The notes under the pieces were generated by a model. That model was given only the letters and a program-made list of their open reading frames with translations. It did no database searches and had not been told where the DNA came from. This document shows, piece after piece, positions 13,501-22,704 of a DNA stretch of 64,000 nucleotides (its first letter is position 1; each line of letters starts with the position of its first letter). Origin of the DNA: Corticium candelabrum (taxonomy: Eukaryota > Porifera > Homoscleromorpha > Homosclerophorida > Plakinidae); the NCBI RefSeq assembly GCF_963422355.1, contig NC_085090.1, positions 3,936,512 to 4,000,511 of the forward strand. The letters are read 5' to 3'. The position numbers and the translations under genes are program-made.

Positions 13501-16500
13501 AGCGATTACAATTAGCAAACGAAATCGTCCATTTTGTCACTCTGCTGAAATGCAAGTGACGCTTAGTAGTCTGATTCAGTATGGGGATACTAACCAACAG
13601 CACTATTCGTCCACTAATATATTATTTAAACAATCTGAAATAGCAAGCGCATCCCATATACCCAGAAGTTCAAAACAAGTAACCGCGATTACGAAACGGC
13701 ACATGGAAAATAATGCAGCTGCAATATCTTCGCGTGAGTGACTACTAGTAGTTGTGACTACCCATTCACTGGTGCAGGTGGCAATGACTAGCGTTCACAA
13801 GTGCCGGAATGTCAGAGATCTACGGTCACCACTCCCAGGCACCAATGGCTCGAGAGGCAATATATCCTAGGCACCAATGCATGCGGCTAGGCAAGAACAC
13901 CCCCATGCATTGAAATATAATTATGCAAGTAGTCTCTGCTCACAAGAAGTGTTTCAAGTATTCACTGATTTGAAAGACGATCCGAATACGTTCCATGTCG
14001 AACTCGTTCATGTCAAATATTAAACAGCAGAATTCAAACTGTTATACAATTGGGGTTGACAGTATAATACCACAGAAGAGAGCAAACAGAATGTGACTTC
14101 GACAATTGCCCGCCCGGTAAGTAGGTAGAAACCTCAACTTCAATAAATTTGCTCACTGTACATCAAGACGCGAAAGGGAATCCCTCTGTCCTTGGGAAGC
14201 AAATCATAACCTAGGCAAGAGTAGCTAGCGAGTCACTTATGCTGGAGAGCCACTGACGCCTCTGACAATAGGTGTCAGACCGTATATGAGTTTAATATCA
14301 ATTTTCAAGTATAAATAATAACATAATTACATGTTCTGCATGCAGACTGAGTGATATGCCAATGTACGAGCTCAAAGAAAGATAGACAATAGTTATCAGC
14401 TTTGTACAGAACGACACTTTTACGTCATATCAGCGAACATTTCTGCTGTGAATATCACCCAACGTGCCTACGAGTGTCGTAGCGCCTAACGTGCTGCTTC
14501 CAAATCGATAAGGACGCGGCGATCGAGAAGCTCACAAAACCTTGACAGCCATGTTCAAAAACAAATCGGTATACGAAGAAAACTCCTTCTGCCCAGGATA
14601 GTTTGTAGCTAAAAATCGAACCATTTAAGTCGGAGGAAACTTGTAAAATAAGAAAACCCGTATGAGAAAATTGCGGTAAAACAAAAATGCATTTAAAAAT
14701 ATAACTAACGGTTTTAAAGGTTCAAACTTGGCAAATGTAGATAAGAAATTAGAAGACTTTAGAGATGCTATTCGAATCTTCACTAGTGCTTCTGAGCCAG
14801 AATACAGAGGGGGCGTAAACGAGCATATGTATTGATACCGCCAGTCATCCTAGATAGTAACTATGCGTCAATATATACAGATTACATTCAAACTGAAGAA
14901 AGTTGACGCATTTATTATGATAAATAGCATACGCTTGTGTAAAATACAAAGAAACAAATATATAGTATGTGCAAGTGCATGTGCTGCCATTTAAAGAAAA
15001 AATTGTTTTCAAAATGTGCACTATTCTACTTTCTGTGCTTTTTATAATCTTAATTTTTTATCAAAACACTAAATCGATAATAGTGGTATTAGTCTAACGT
15101 TTTCGATTTCGATAATAATGTTTACCGTTTATACACGAGACTCTAGATCTACACATAGATAAAAGACATTGTTACTATAATTGCAGTTACTTCTTCAGGG
15201 TTATCCCTATTAATTCAAAATGACGTGGCGGAGACTGACGGTAGTAGGAAGACGCCCTTGTTCGCAACAGACGCTCGGATACACAAACCATAGTTAGTTA
15301 ATATTATTGTTGAGAATTTCAAAATAAGTGCTTGGATAATCCCACTATTATGCAGGGATGCTAGACACTGCTGCCCTTGGGATACAGCTGATTTATGCAT
15401 AAGAGAATCAGCGTGTCGCGCAAGAGCATCTTTACGGAGCGAGACACAATGTAGAAGATTAGAAATAGTGAACGAATTGCGTTCATTGCCGGGTGTTAAA
15501 GCGTTGGCATAATTTCCAAAACATTCCTTTTCCATCACTTGTAGATACCCGCGGGTATTGTTTCTCCCAATCCGGATCATGCTGACCTTGTTTGTGCTGT
15601 GAAGAATTGGAGTTACGCTAGGTTTACAATATGACGCTGATGACGCCCGCTACGCAAGCGAGAACGCTCGCGCGAACATGACGAATAGGTGTCAACTTGC
15701 TGACTCTGACGCTGTACCATTTACAATAACATTTCAAAAGCGTCAGCGACGAGCCACTACGCGCATGCTCATCATAATCTTATACAAAAGTCTGTGATTT
15801 GGTTTTCATTTTCTAAGTTTCTCCCTCACCAAGTTGTCGTGGAGACGCTTACACATTATTTGGCAGTCTGCTTCTGAGAGTCCGGTATTTTCGATACGTA
15901 TTTCCAAGCGTCTTTCCTGCACCTTTCATCTCTAAGCCACCGTGACTTGATCTGCGCAAGCAGCCGTATCTACACGTATGCACTTTTGATAGGCTTCACT
16001 TCCATAGTTTACTTTCGGTTATTTCAATTCAAGATTTGATCTCTGATTTGTCGACAAAAGACACGTGCTTACGGTAGACGCTAGAGCACTTTCGGTTTGG
16101 ATGCTAGAGTTGAACTTGAATCAACTCTAGCGTTGGCGACGCTGACGACGCTCGTGACACGACGTGCGAGAGTTTACAATATGACGCCTGCTTGAGCGTC
16201 GTCGTTGGCGTCCTCGCCAGCGCCCTCGAGCGTCGCCAGCGTCATATTGTAAATTTAGCTTTAGACATACTGTCGTTTTGAGCGTTGGAGTCAGACTGTA
16301 ACTAACTGTTATAGGCCTAAGGCAGACCTCCTTGATCGGATTGACTGGAAATAGGTTTCCTCCGATTCGCTACTTTTAACTTCTGTCTCTTCGGAACATG
16401 TTCTCTTTCACTTTCGCCCCAATACGGGAAAGAAGAAAGTTATAGAACCTGCCATCTTTCTCGCGTAAATGATACGTTTAGACGTCCTAAATTGACCTTG

Positions 16501-19500
16501 AAAGTGGAGGAGGTAATTGGATCACCACGAACTTGTTTTCTAGTAATCTCTCAAGTAACCAGTTTGGAAGTCAATTAGAATGCAGATCTTCATTTACTTT
16601 TTCCCGCGCGATTGTACTTGGTCACGTGGCTGGTTTTTCACAGAGTGGCGCAGCACCACGCTACCACGCTTTACAGAGAACTCTGCTAATTGTATGTTTT
16701 TCAATTGTAAAAGTATTAAAATATGCTGACAACAGCTTTTGGTAAAACCCATATTTACAACTAAAAGGACAAGAAAGTCTTGTTAATGATGCAATCCGTT
16801 CAGCTCAACGGTGACGGGACGGCACAAAACCTCAGATGTGCCGTGTTGCGTCATCCTTCTCATTTCACTATTCAAGCAGTGTCCCACTATCACGCGTAAT
16901 AATCCGAGCGACGAAATTGATATCAATCAAAACCTGGCGCCATCTATTGTCTGATTGGTCTACTTACCGTCATTCACACATATAACTTTCGCTGACAAAG
17001 CAGCAAAATCAGTTGGACAAAACAAAAGTCAATCAACACAACGCGGCATCGCGTAAATTCATGTTTGGGGTCGGCATGTTAGAAATACCCGCAACGCAGT
17101 TGTTGTCGCGCGGCACCGCTTGCCTTGAGCTGCGCGGCGTGCATCGTGGCAGGCCATTATCGTGTTAAACAGAATAGGAAAAATTCATTCATTTGTAAAA
17201 ATACATTCAGTAATTACTTATACAATATTATATCAATATCGTCTTACCCACACCATACGGCATAGCAAAAGAATTGTCGTCGCCAAATGCTTGCAATACT
17301 TGTACGGCTTCTTCAAAGTATGGCTTCGATGTGTCAGGTCTACTCATTAGAACGTAAGCATCACCAACAGAAATCAGACCTAAAATATCAAATTGCAAAG
17401 CTAAACTGCAATTATGGGTAAAATTGTACTCACTTTGGCTCAATTCAAAGGCTTCGACTTTAGTGCGAGTGCCGATTCGACGACGAATTTGCAACCACTC
17501 CTCTGCTAAATGCTTGGCTGTTGTAATGTCGTAGAGATATTTTGCCAACCAACAGGAAAACTTTAAAAGCGTTAGACATTCTTGCTTTATACATTTCAAC
17601 TTCAAGATGTGATCGCAAACTCTGTAAACGTGTGGAGCCAACGCAATCAACTTGCTGTTGTTGAGGTTGCATTTTATGGCTCCAGCGGACTTTGGTAACA
17701 TGCCTTGAATACACTTCGTCAAACAAACGAGAGAAGATAGTAATTCTTTTCTTCTCTTCGTGTGGCTTATAACTGAATGCTGAACGAGCGCATGAATGTC
17801 ACACGTCTGTTCCTCGTCATTGAATGTGAGCAGAGAAAACTCGTGTGACAACAAATACAAAGAGCTTTCAAACTCATTTTCTCCAAAACTTGACTCTCCA
17901 TCATGAAATACAGCTGCACGAATAACATCAGTAGGAACAGCGCTCGTGTCCATCAAAGAAGCAAAACGAAGAATTTTGTCTGCAACTTGAGACCTGCTTG
18001 CGACTTCTGCTAGATCAAGATCCCAATGCATTGGCGCTTCCTCGTCGACCCTTAATCTGTCTTGCATTTTCCTAAGCTTCTCTTCATCACTGGTACAAAA
18101 GTTACACGATTTGACCAATGAGGATACTTCGGCAGTTAAGATTTGATCGATTCGAGAAACACCCAAACTCGTCAGTTCCTGCTTCAGATGCAGCAGACCA
18201 TTACCATGTAATATGTCATTGAAGTCATCCGCTAGATACCGCACCATTTCTTTCTTCAATGACAGTGTTTCCTTTATCTTTCTAAAAGTAACCCCTGTCT
18301 TCTTCATCAATGTTGCAACACGTCGAATGGCCAGAGGCAATAGCTTTACTTGTCCATCGTTCACTATACTTCGGATCTCATCCAAATCAAATTCTGAAAT
18401 ACTGCCGTCTTTGTTGTATTTTCCAGCCCAACGGCGAAAACAGTCGACGGCGGCGTCTTCATCCAAATCCGGTAGTTGAATCACCTTGCCTTCTTGCATC
18501 AACGCGTGATCTCTGCATCTTGTCGTAACGATAACGTGAATTTTCATGCTGCACGAGGGAACTACGTGTTGAACGACGTTCAAATCATCACTACTGTCGT
18601 AGATCAACAAGACATTGCCGCCACGTAAAATAAGGAGATCTAGGAAGCGCGCCTTCATTTCTTCCAATGATTTACTTGCGCCTTCGTCTCTTTCCGAACT
18701 TAAAAAACAGATCTATTGCAAATATAATTTCCTAAAAATAAATACAGAATTTAATTTCAATTTATCTTACAAATTTGTAAATCGATTGTCGTATGGATGC
18801 GTTTGTTCTCGAGCTGATAAAGAACACTCCTCCATCGTACGTCTTTCTGTAAAGCCGTGCATAGTAGGCTGCTAAGCATGATTTACCAGCCCCACCTTGA
18901 GCACAGATGCACTGAAAAACAAAGAAAGTATAATTGGCGATTCACAATATAGAGAAGCTAAGAAACACTCATCGATGGTATTTACCATCAATCGAAAATC
19001 CCTGATGTTTATCAATTCTGCATGTTCATGATCTCTACTCCAAAAGAATTGGGACATGTCAGTGACAATTTTGTCTCGACCACAAAAATGAGGGAAATTT
19101 CTCATTTCTACTTCCACAGAAAAATGTCCTGCTTTGTCAGACATAACATGGTAAATTGGTCAGAACAATGAACTAAATTGTAGAACCTTTCAGCCTGGGC
19201 TTTTCCTTGTCCAACAAAGATTTTTGTAGTGAGGAAAGCCGACGAGACCTTGCTACATTTAATAACTCCGCAATAATTTCTAAATATTTCAATTAAACAA
19301 ATAGATTAAATCAGAAAAGATTTTGTACCTTCGGGATCTCTGTTCTGTAGATCTGCATGCAATAGATAGAAATATTATCAACGTTTAGAATAATATATTT
19401 ATGGTTTTGATAACCTGGATGTCTGTGCGGTTGTATGAGATGCAATATTTGATCATATCCGTCAGCTTCCGACAAAGTATCGCAAAACTTGTGAAAATCT

Positions 19501-19704
19501 TTGTTGCAATAATAAGGTAAGATTTCACTCAATAGATAACGAGCTCTTTCGACGTCTCCATTCATTTGCTTCATTTTATCAAATTCTTCCAATCTCACCT
19601 GGTCCGTACTCAGCAGTTTATCAAGAATGGGTTCGACTGGTAGGACTTGCACCAAACGAGAGAATAGAGGACGAATACATTGATCCCATGAATAGTCTGG
19701 TGGT
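6782..19704 (-). CDS. CARD-NB-ARC-TPR protein (NLR/APAF1-like signalling NTPase), 19 exons seen
   Basis: The gene encodes a predicted cytosolic sensor or adaptor of the STAND NTPase class: a CARD for homotypic recruitment, an NB-ARC switch for nucleotide-dependent oligomerisation, and a TPR array as sensor. Exons on the minus strand, 5' to 3': 19415-19704, 19329-19352, 19187-19252, 18986-19128, 18771-18911, 17434-18712, 17248-17379, 12595-12723, 10976-11101, 10754-10879, 10561-10686, 10008-10139, 8944-9069, 8755-8880, 7642-7773, 7451-7576, 7258-7380, 7074-7199, 6782-6834. These total 3,526 nt. After one base that completes an upstream codon, they read 1,174 codons and a TGA stop without interruption, which is strong support for the model. 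The first coding exon with the ATG was not found; it must lie upstream of 19,704. TPRs in place of WD40 or LRR repeats set it apart from vertebrate APAF1 and NLRs; such architectures are known in basal animals. Confidence 0.87.
6890..7065. mobile_element. Small MITE in the last intron (copy A)
   Basis: A block of about 170 bp opens with GAGCGCCGGATCCAGGA and closes with an inverted counterpart (CCGCTCTGGATCAGACCCTG). It sits between the last TPR exon and the terminal exon. The same insertion is present in copy B (59,920-60,088) but absent from copy C. It looks like a non-autonomous terminal-inverted-repeat element of the CAGGG..GGATCCAG type, probably hAT-like by its ends. Confidence 0.6.
7642..9069 (-). 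CDS. TPR cassette 2 (exons A2 8944-9069, B2 8755-8880, C2 7642-7773)
   Basis: This is the second copy of the three-exon TPR unit: A2 TLINLGYCFKESGNLEKG, B2 AKPYDLLDRKDEALQL, C2 MNTVGNCYRSQGNYEEA. Exon lengths (126/126/132) and phases repeat those of cassette 1, so the gene grew by internal tandem duplication of a three-TPR block. All three exons are open and keep canonical donors. Confidence 0.88.
10008..10879 (-). CDS. TPR cassette 1 (exons A1 10754-10879, B1 10561-10686, C1 10008-10139)
   Basis: This cassette has three successive TPR exons of 126, 126 and 132 nt, all phase 1. A1 reads TLMTLSICYRDSGKLEKS, B1 contains SYTYDFLDRKDEAM and C1 contains NGIGYCCESRGDCNEA. Each is clearly the counterpart of an exon in the next cassette (7,642-9,069), including the shared 132-nt length of the C exons. 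Splice sites are canonical (GTAAGA, GTAAGT, GTTAGT). Confidence 0.87.
10976..17379 (-). CDS. First three TPR exons (17248-17379, 12595-12723, 10976-11101)
   Basis: Each exon encodes one TPR of about 42-44 residues in the kinesin-light-chain style, as in ALHNLARTYEAGGKYDEA and ALGRLGCCYMEMKNLEDA. All three begin and end in phase 1. The first intron between them (12,724-17,247) is unusually long at about 4.5 kb and contains a GACGC-rich MITE. TPR arrays bind peptides or partner proteins; the ligand is unknown. Confidence 0.85.
12724..17247. other. Long intron of the CARD-NB-ARC-TPR gene
   Basis: This intron of about 4.5 kb separates the first TPR exon from the second. Apart from the GACGC-rich MITE at 15,617-16,260 no feature is clear. 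The short open frame at 15,215-15,580 on the minus strand shows no recognisable domain. Confidence 0.6.
15617..16260. mobile_element. GACGC-rich MITE with terminal inverted repeats
   Basis: The left end (GCTAGGTTTACAATATGACG) and the right end (GCGTCATATTGTAAATTTAG plus CT) are inverted copies about 645 bp apart. The interior is dense in GACGC/GCGTC words, especially near 16,130-16,240. It has no coding capacity, as expected for a non-autonomous foldback-like element lying inside the long intron. Confidence 0.7.
17434..18712 (-). CDS. Main NB-ARC / winged-helix exon, running into the first TPR-like helices
   Basis: This 1,279-nt exon contains the Walker B strand NVLLIYDSSDDL, the RNBS-B/sensor-1 strand HVIVTTRCRD, a GLPLA-like motif (KLLPLAIRR; the usual first Gly is replaced), a winged-helix segment (RFASLMDTSAVPTDVI) and an MHD-like motif CDIHALVQHSV. 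These are the ordered landmarks of NB-ARC proteins. The exon's end (WLAKYLYDITTAKHL onward) is helical and TPR-like and leads into the TPR exons. It opens at acceptor GCAATAG and closes with donor GTGAGT in phase 1. It is the most securely identified exon in the window. Confidence 0.92.
18771..19128 (-). CDS. NB-ARC N-terminal exons with Walker A (P-loop)
   Basis: There are two exons. Exon 18986-19128 carries the pre-P-loop motif with FCGRDKIVTDMSQFF, the usual 'F-x-GR' signature that precedes an NB-ARC domain. Exon 18771-18911 begins CICAQGGAGKSCLAAYYA, where GGAGKS is a complete Walker A motif for ATP/dATP binding, and ends in FFISSRTNAS. Splice phases are 1 to 0 and 0 to 0 with canonical GTAAAT and GTAAGA donors. 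An intron separates the P-loop from the rest of the NTPase. Confidence 0.88.
19187..19352 (-). CDS. Two small linker exons (24 nt and 66 nt) between CARD and NB-ARC
   Basis: The micro-exon at 19329-19352 encodes only DLQNRDPE and is bounded by GCATGCAG and GTACAA splice sites. The next exon, 19187-19252, encodes a basic linker (ARSRRLSSLQKSLLDK and onward). Both keep phase 1 exactly, so the CARD reads into the NB-ARC in frame. This is the interdomain linker of a STAND protein. Confidence in the micro-exon rests on splice signals and frame only. Confidence 0.65.
19415..19704 (-). CDS. CARD-encoding exon of the NB-ARC-TPR gene
   Basis: The 290-nt exon encodes 96 residues. An alpha-helical pattern typical of the death-fold superfamily runs through it: a helix around VEPILDKLLSTDQV, a charged helix containing FDKMKQ, a helix RARYLLSEIL, then FHKFCDTL and a closing DQILHLI. 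The spacing and the final G-x-L-x-x-L(I) type ending fit a CARD better than a DEATH or DED domain. The acceptor (TTGTAG) is at 19,705 and the donor (CAG|GTTATC) follows 19,415. The exon starts in phase 2, so at least one more upstream exon is required. The CARD is expected to recruit caspases or CARD adaptors; the partner is not visible here. Confidence 0.75.
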
Positions 19705-19924
19705 CTACAACAGAGATTGAATTGACATATTCTAAAGAATAAATTTGAATACATCAATTTAATTAATGCTATGTCGTAATAGGAAACCAAACATTATGAA
19801 ATGTCAAAATAAAAATAGATTTGTTGATAAAGGTTAACTGTACCACAAAAAATATTCTTTTATGTTGGAAATTGATAGTTCTAGTTGCATAAATAACAGG
19901 AAAAATAGTTTTAGAATATTTGTT

Positions 19925-20022
19925 AAGTCTTCGCTGAGATATAGCAGGTCAAAATTGCGCTCTGTTTTTCAACTTCCTTTAACGCGGTATAACGGCGTGG
20001 TGTAGTCCACATCACAGAAGGA
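19925..20022 (-). repeat. Dispersed repeat R1, inverted copy
   Basis: This block is the reverse complement of parts of 21,905-22,010 (CTTCGCTGAGATATAGCAGG against CCTGCTATATCTCAGCGAAG). It shares the ACTACACCACGCC word and the TGACCTGCTATAT word with two plus-strand copies. It lies about 220 bp upstream of the CARD exon, where the missing first exon would be expected. Confidence 0.65.
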
Positions 20023-21844
20023 AGACGTGTGTGGGTCTGTATACAGGCAGCGCCCTGTAAAAATGAACCCACCTTCTTATCGAAAGCAACGCTGCTTGGG
20101 TAGAGGGAACGGCAGCAACAGATATTCTTCTGAGGAGTCCTCTGAAGGTTTTTATGTGATGAAAACGTTCCGTTATCGCATGAATTGCAGGATGAAGAAC
20201 ATCTGCTGGGAGCCATTCGAGTGATTGGATCAAACAGGTTCGATTTCAGTGACAGTGTCTGTGAAGATTTGAGATTGCCTGCTGCTTTGTAAGCGGACGA
20301 GAAAGAGGACAGGCTACAAGATGGCCTGTCAAAAAATTTTCTACTTCCTAAATTTGATCCTATACTTTGTAATTTCCGATCATGTTTGAAATTTTATGGT
20401 TAATTAGCGTCTAATGCCCATAACAACTAAGATAATAATACTGATTACAATATTAATTAATTTGCTTCTATTTTCCTTAAAGTAAATTGGCTAACCCTGC
20501 TGTCACATTCCATCGATCAACATTATCGATCGACCTCATGGCTTTGCCTAATTCAAATCCAAATAAACAGGCTTCCAGATGAATGCTTCCCGTGGAAGCG
20601 ACACTGAAATGACGGTACATTATCTTTCGTTAAGCATAAACGCGGTAAGTCAGTCAGTTCACGCCCTGTTGGTTTCTTAGGGGGCAGTAGGCGTCTGGTA
20701 ATCATGAAATAGTGTTATTTTAGGCGGATTCTGCAGCACGTTATCTAGAGAGCAAACTGGAAGTATAGTCTTTGTTTGACATGATATAAATCTCTTGTCG
20801 GTGAAGGCTTTCGTAGACCTGTTCAAAGTCTTACAAATTGTGTTGGTATTAGGTGTCTCTACCGCGTGATGTGAACGTGTTTGAAAAGACTGAATACCTA
20901 CCTTAGTGATGGCATGGGACAAGATAGAACAAATAGACTAGAGCTTCTGACAATAAAAAGAGATATGTCTAGTAAGGCAGACTTGAAAGCAGTAGACAGG
21001 TTTGATCAGCAGACAAAAACAGAAGCATTAAGCTTAACAAGTGAAAAGGTAAACGATTTAAATTAAGAGTAGAAATACAAATTTGAGAAAATTTTCAACT
21101 GTGCCCCCCAATCTTGGACTCTGGCTACGCCGCTGGTGCAGCTGCGGTCGCTGTGAGATGATGGATACGTACATGTATACTCGTGTGGAGTACGTGTGCT
21201 GTCAAAACGTATTTGACATTGTCTCAAATAATGACACAATAAGAATGAAAATAATGGCACTGTGGTGAGTTCATGCAAAACTCTAGCTATTGCTGTGGAA
21301 AAGAGAAAATACGAGTTGAAGTTCGTACGTTCAATTCATGTCGACACACGGTTTGACTTCTCTGTACAGTATACCGTAATCCATACGACTGCATGGTTGT
21401 CAAGCACCTAGTTGCACGTCTATAGATAGTCAAGAGTCTAGCTGACCTCTCCTAGTCATTTACATTACTTTTACTCCTGCCCGAGTGTCTTCCATACCCT
21501 TCAGCTTCTCAAATGCGGCTCTTCTTTTCTTTTGTGATGGTTCCACAGTGCTGAGATCTTGAGGTGTGGAGAGAGGTAGATGGAAAATTGTGGCCTCAAT
21601 TTCTCTCTTCTACAACTCGAGACCAAGCTCTTCAACCGACCTGTATCTCGAAGCAATCAGTCTAAAAGTTGCTAGTACAGACTGTGTCCTCTCAGTAGGC
21701 CGCGTCGTACTTAGCTGTAGTCGCCCGGACGATACAAACGTCTCTGCTAGGTGCGATTCGCACTCTTTTCTTAGCTAACTTGGGGATGTTAATTCGAAAA
21801 TCGAAACCCGATTGCGAATGACTTGCACGAATTGGTCAGCTACG
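20023..21844. other. No recognised gene between inverted R1 copies
   Basis: Only short, unsupported frames are present. The first exon of the CARD gene may lie in or beyond this stretch; a minus-strand ATG at 20,216 opens a short frame but I could not link it to the CARD exon by a convincing donor. Confidence 0.4.
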
Positions 21845-22010
21845 CAACACCAAACCATTCTTTCGCCACAGATTCCTTTGTTTACAATATACGCTGGCGT
21901 GGAGTCTCCGCTCTGTGACGTCTCACTACACCACGCCCGTTGTAACGCGTTACAGAAGGTTGAAGAAATGGAAGCAACTTTGACCTGCTATATCTCAGCG
22001 AAGGTTTAGC
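21845..22010 (+). repeat. Dispersed repeat R1, plus copy
   Basis: This is the fullest copy visible. It includes CTTTCGCCACAGATTCCTTTG, CGTGGAGTCTCC, ACTACACCACGCCCGTT and TTTGACCTGCTATATCTC, in the same order as the copy at 29,735-29,905. With the inverted copy at 19,925 it brackets about 2.1 kb. It is probably a SINE or MITE family; no promoter boxes were identified. Confidence 0.65.
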
Positions 22011-22704
22011 GTAAGAAGCTAAAACTATTTTCCTGTCATGAATGCAACAAGAACTAGCAATTTCCAACATAAAAATTTTTGATTGTTGCGTTGGAGTTAC
22101 CTTTTCATTGTACAATCCAGACAGTTTGAGTAAGCGTACTTTGCTCATTAATGAGGAACGACGCCTAAGATTGAATTTCTACTACATTTATGCTTCCCGA
22201 TGTTGTAATTGTAATGTAAAAAATTTAAGGAAATTATGCGTATCTTCACATTCTAAGCACTGTAAAAGCTCTTCATTTAACAATCATAATATGTTAAATT
22301 ACAAGTGCTATTAAGTGTATCCAAATTGTTAATTTAAAAATCATACTAGGAAACACTATTAGCCATATAGGCTCATGGGATAGAGTCCGAGTAGTGTGGT
22401 ATGTTTAGTTAGACGGCGGCCATACAATTGTAATTCAACGCACATGCTTGGTGTTATTGCTATTGGTTTCATTACTGTCTCAATTGATGTAATTTGCCTT
22501 AGAATGTCTTCAAGTGAATAGATATCGAATACGTATTGCATGCATGTCAACATTTTAAGTACCAGCCAAAGTGTTTAACTAACATTTCACTCCTTCTCAC
22601 GCTTTTCGCTGGCTTATACTAATCAGATTAAAAGAGGACAAACGTTTTGTAACTTTACACTATAATGAGTAATATTTAATATTGTAGATTGCCCACAACA
22701 CATC

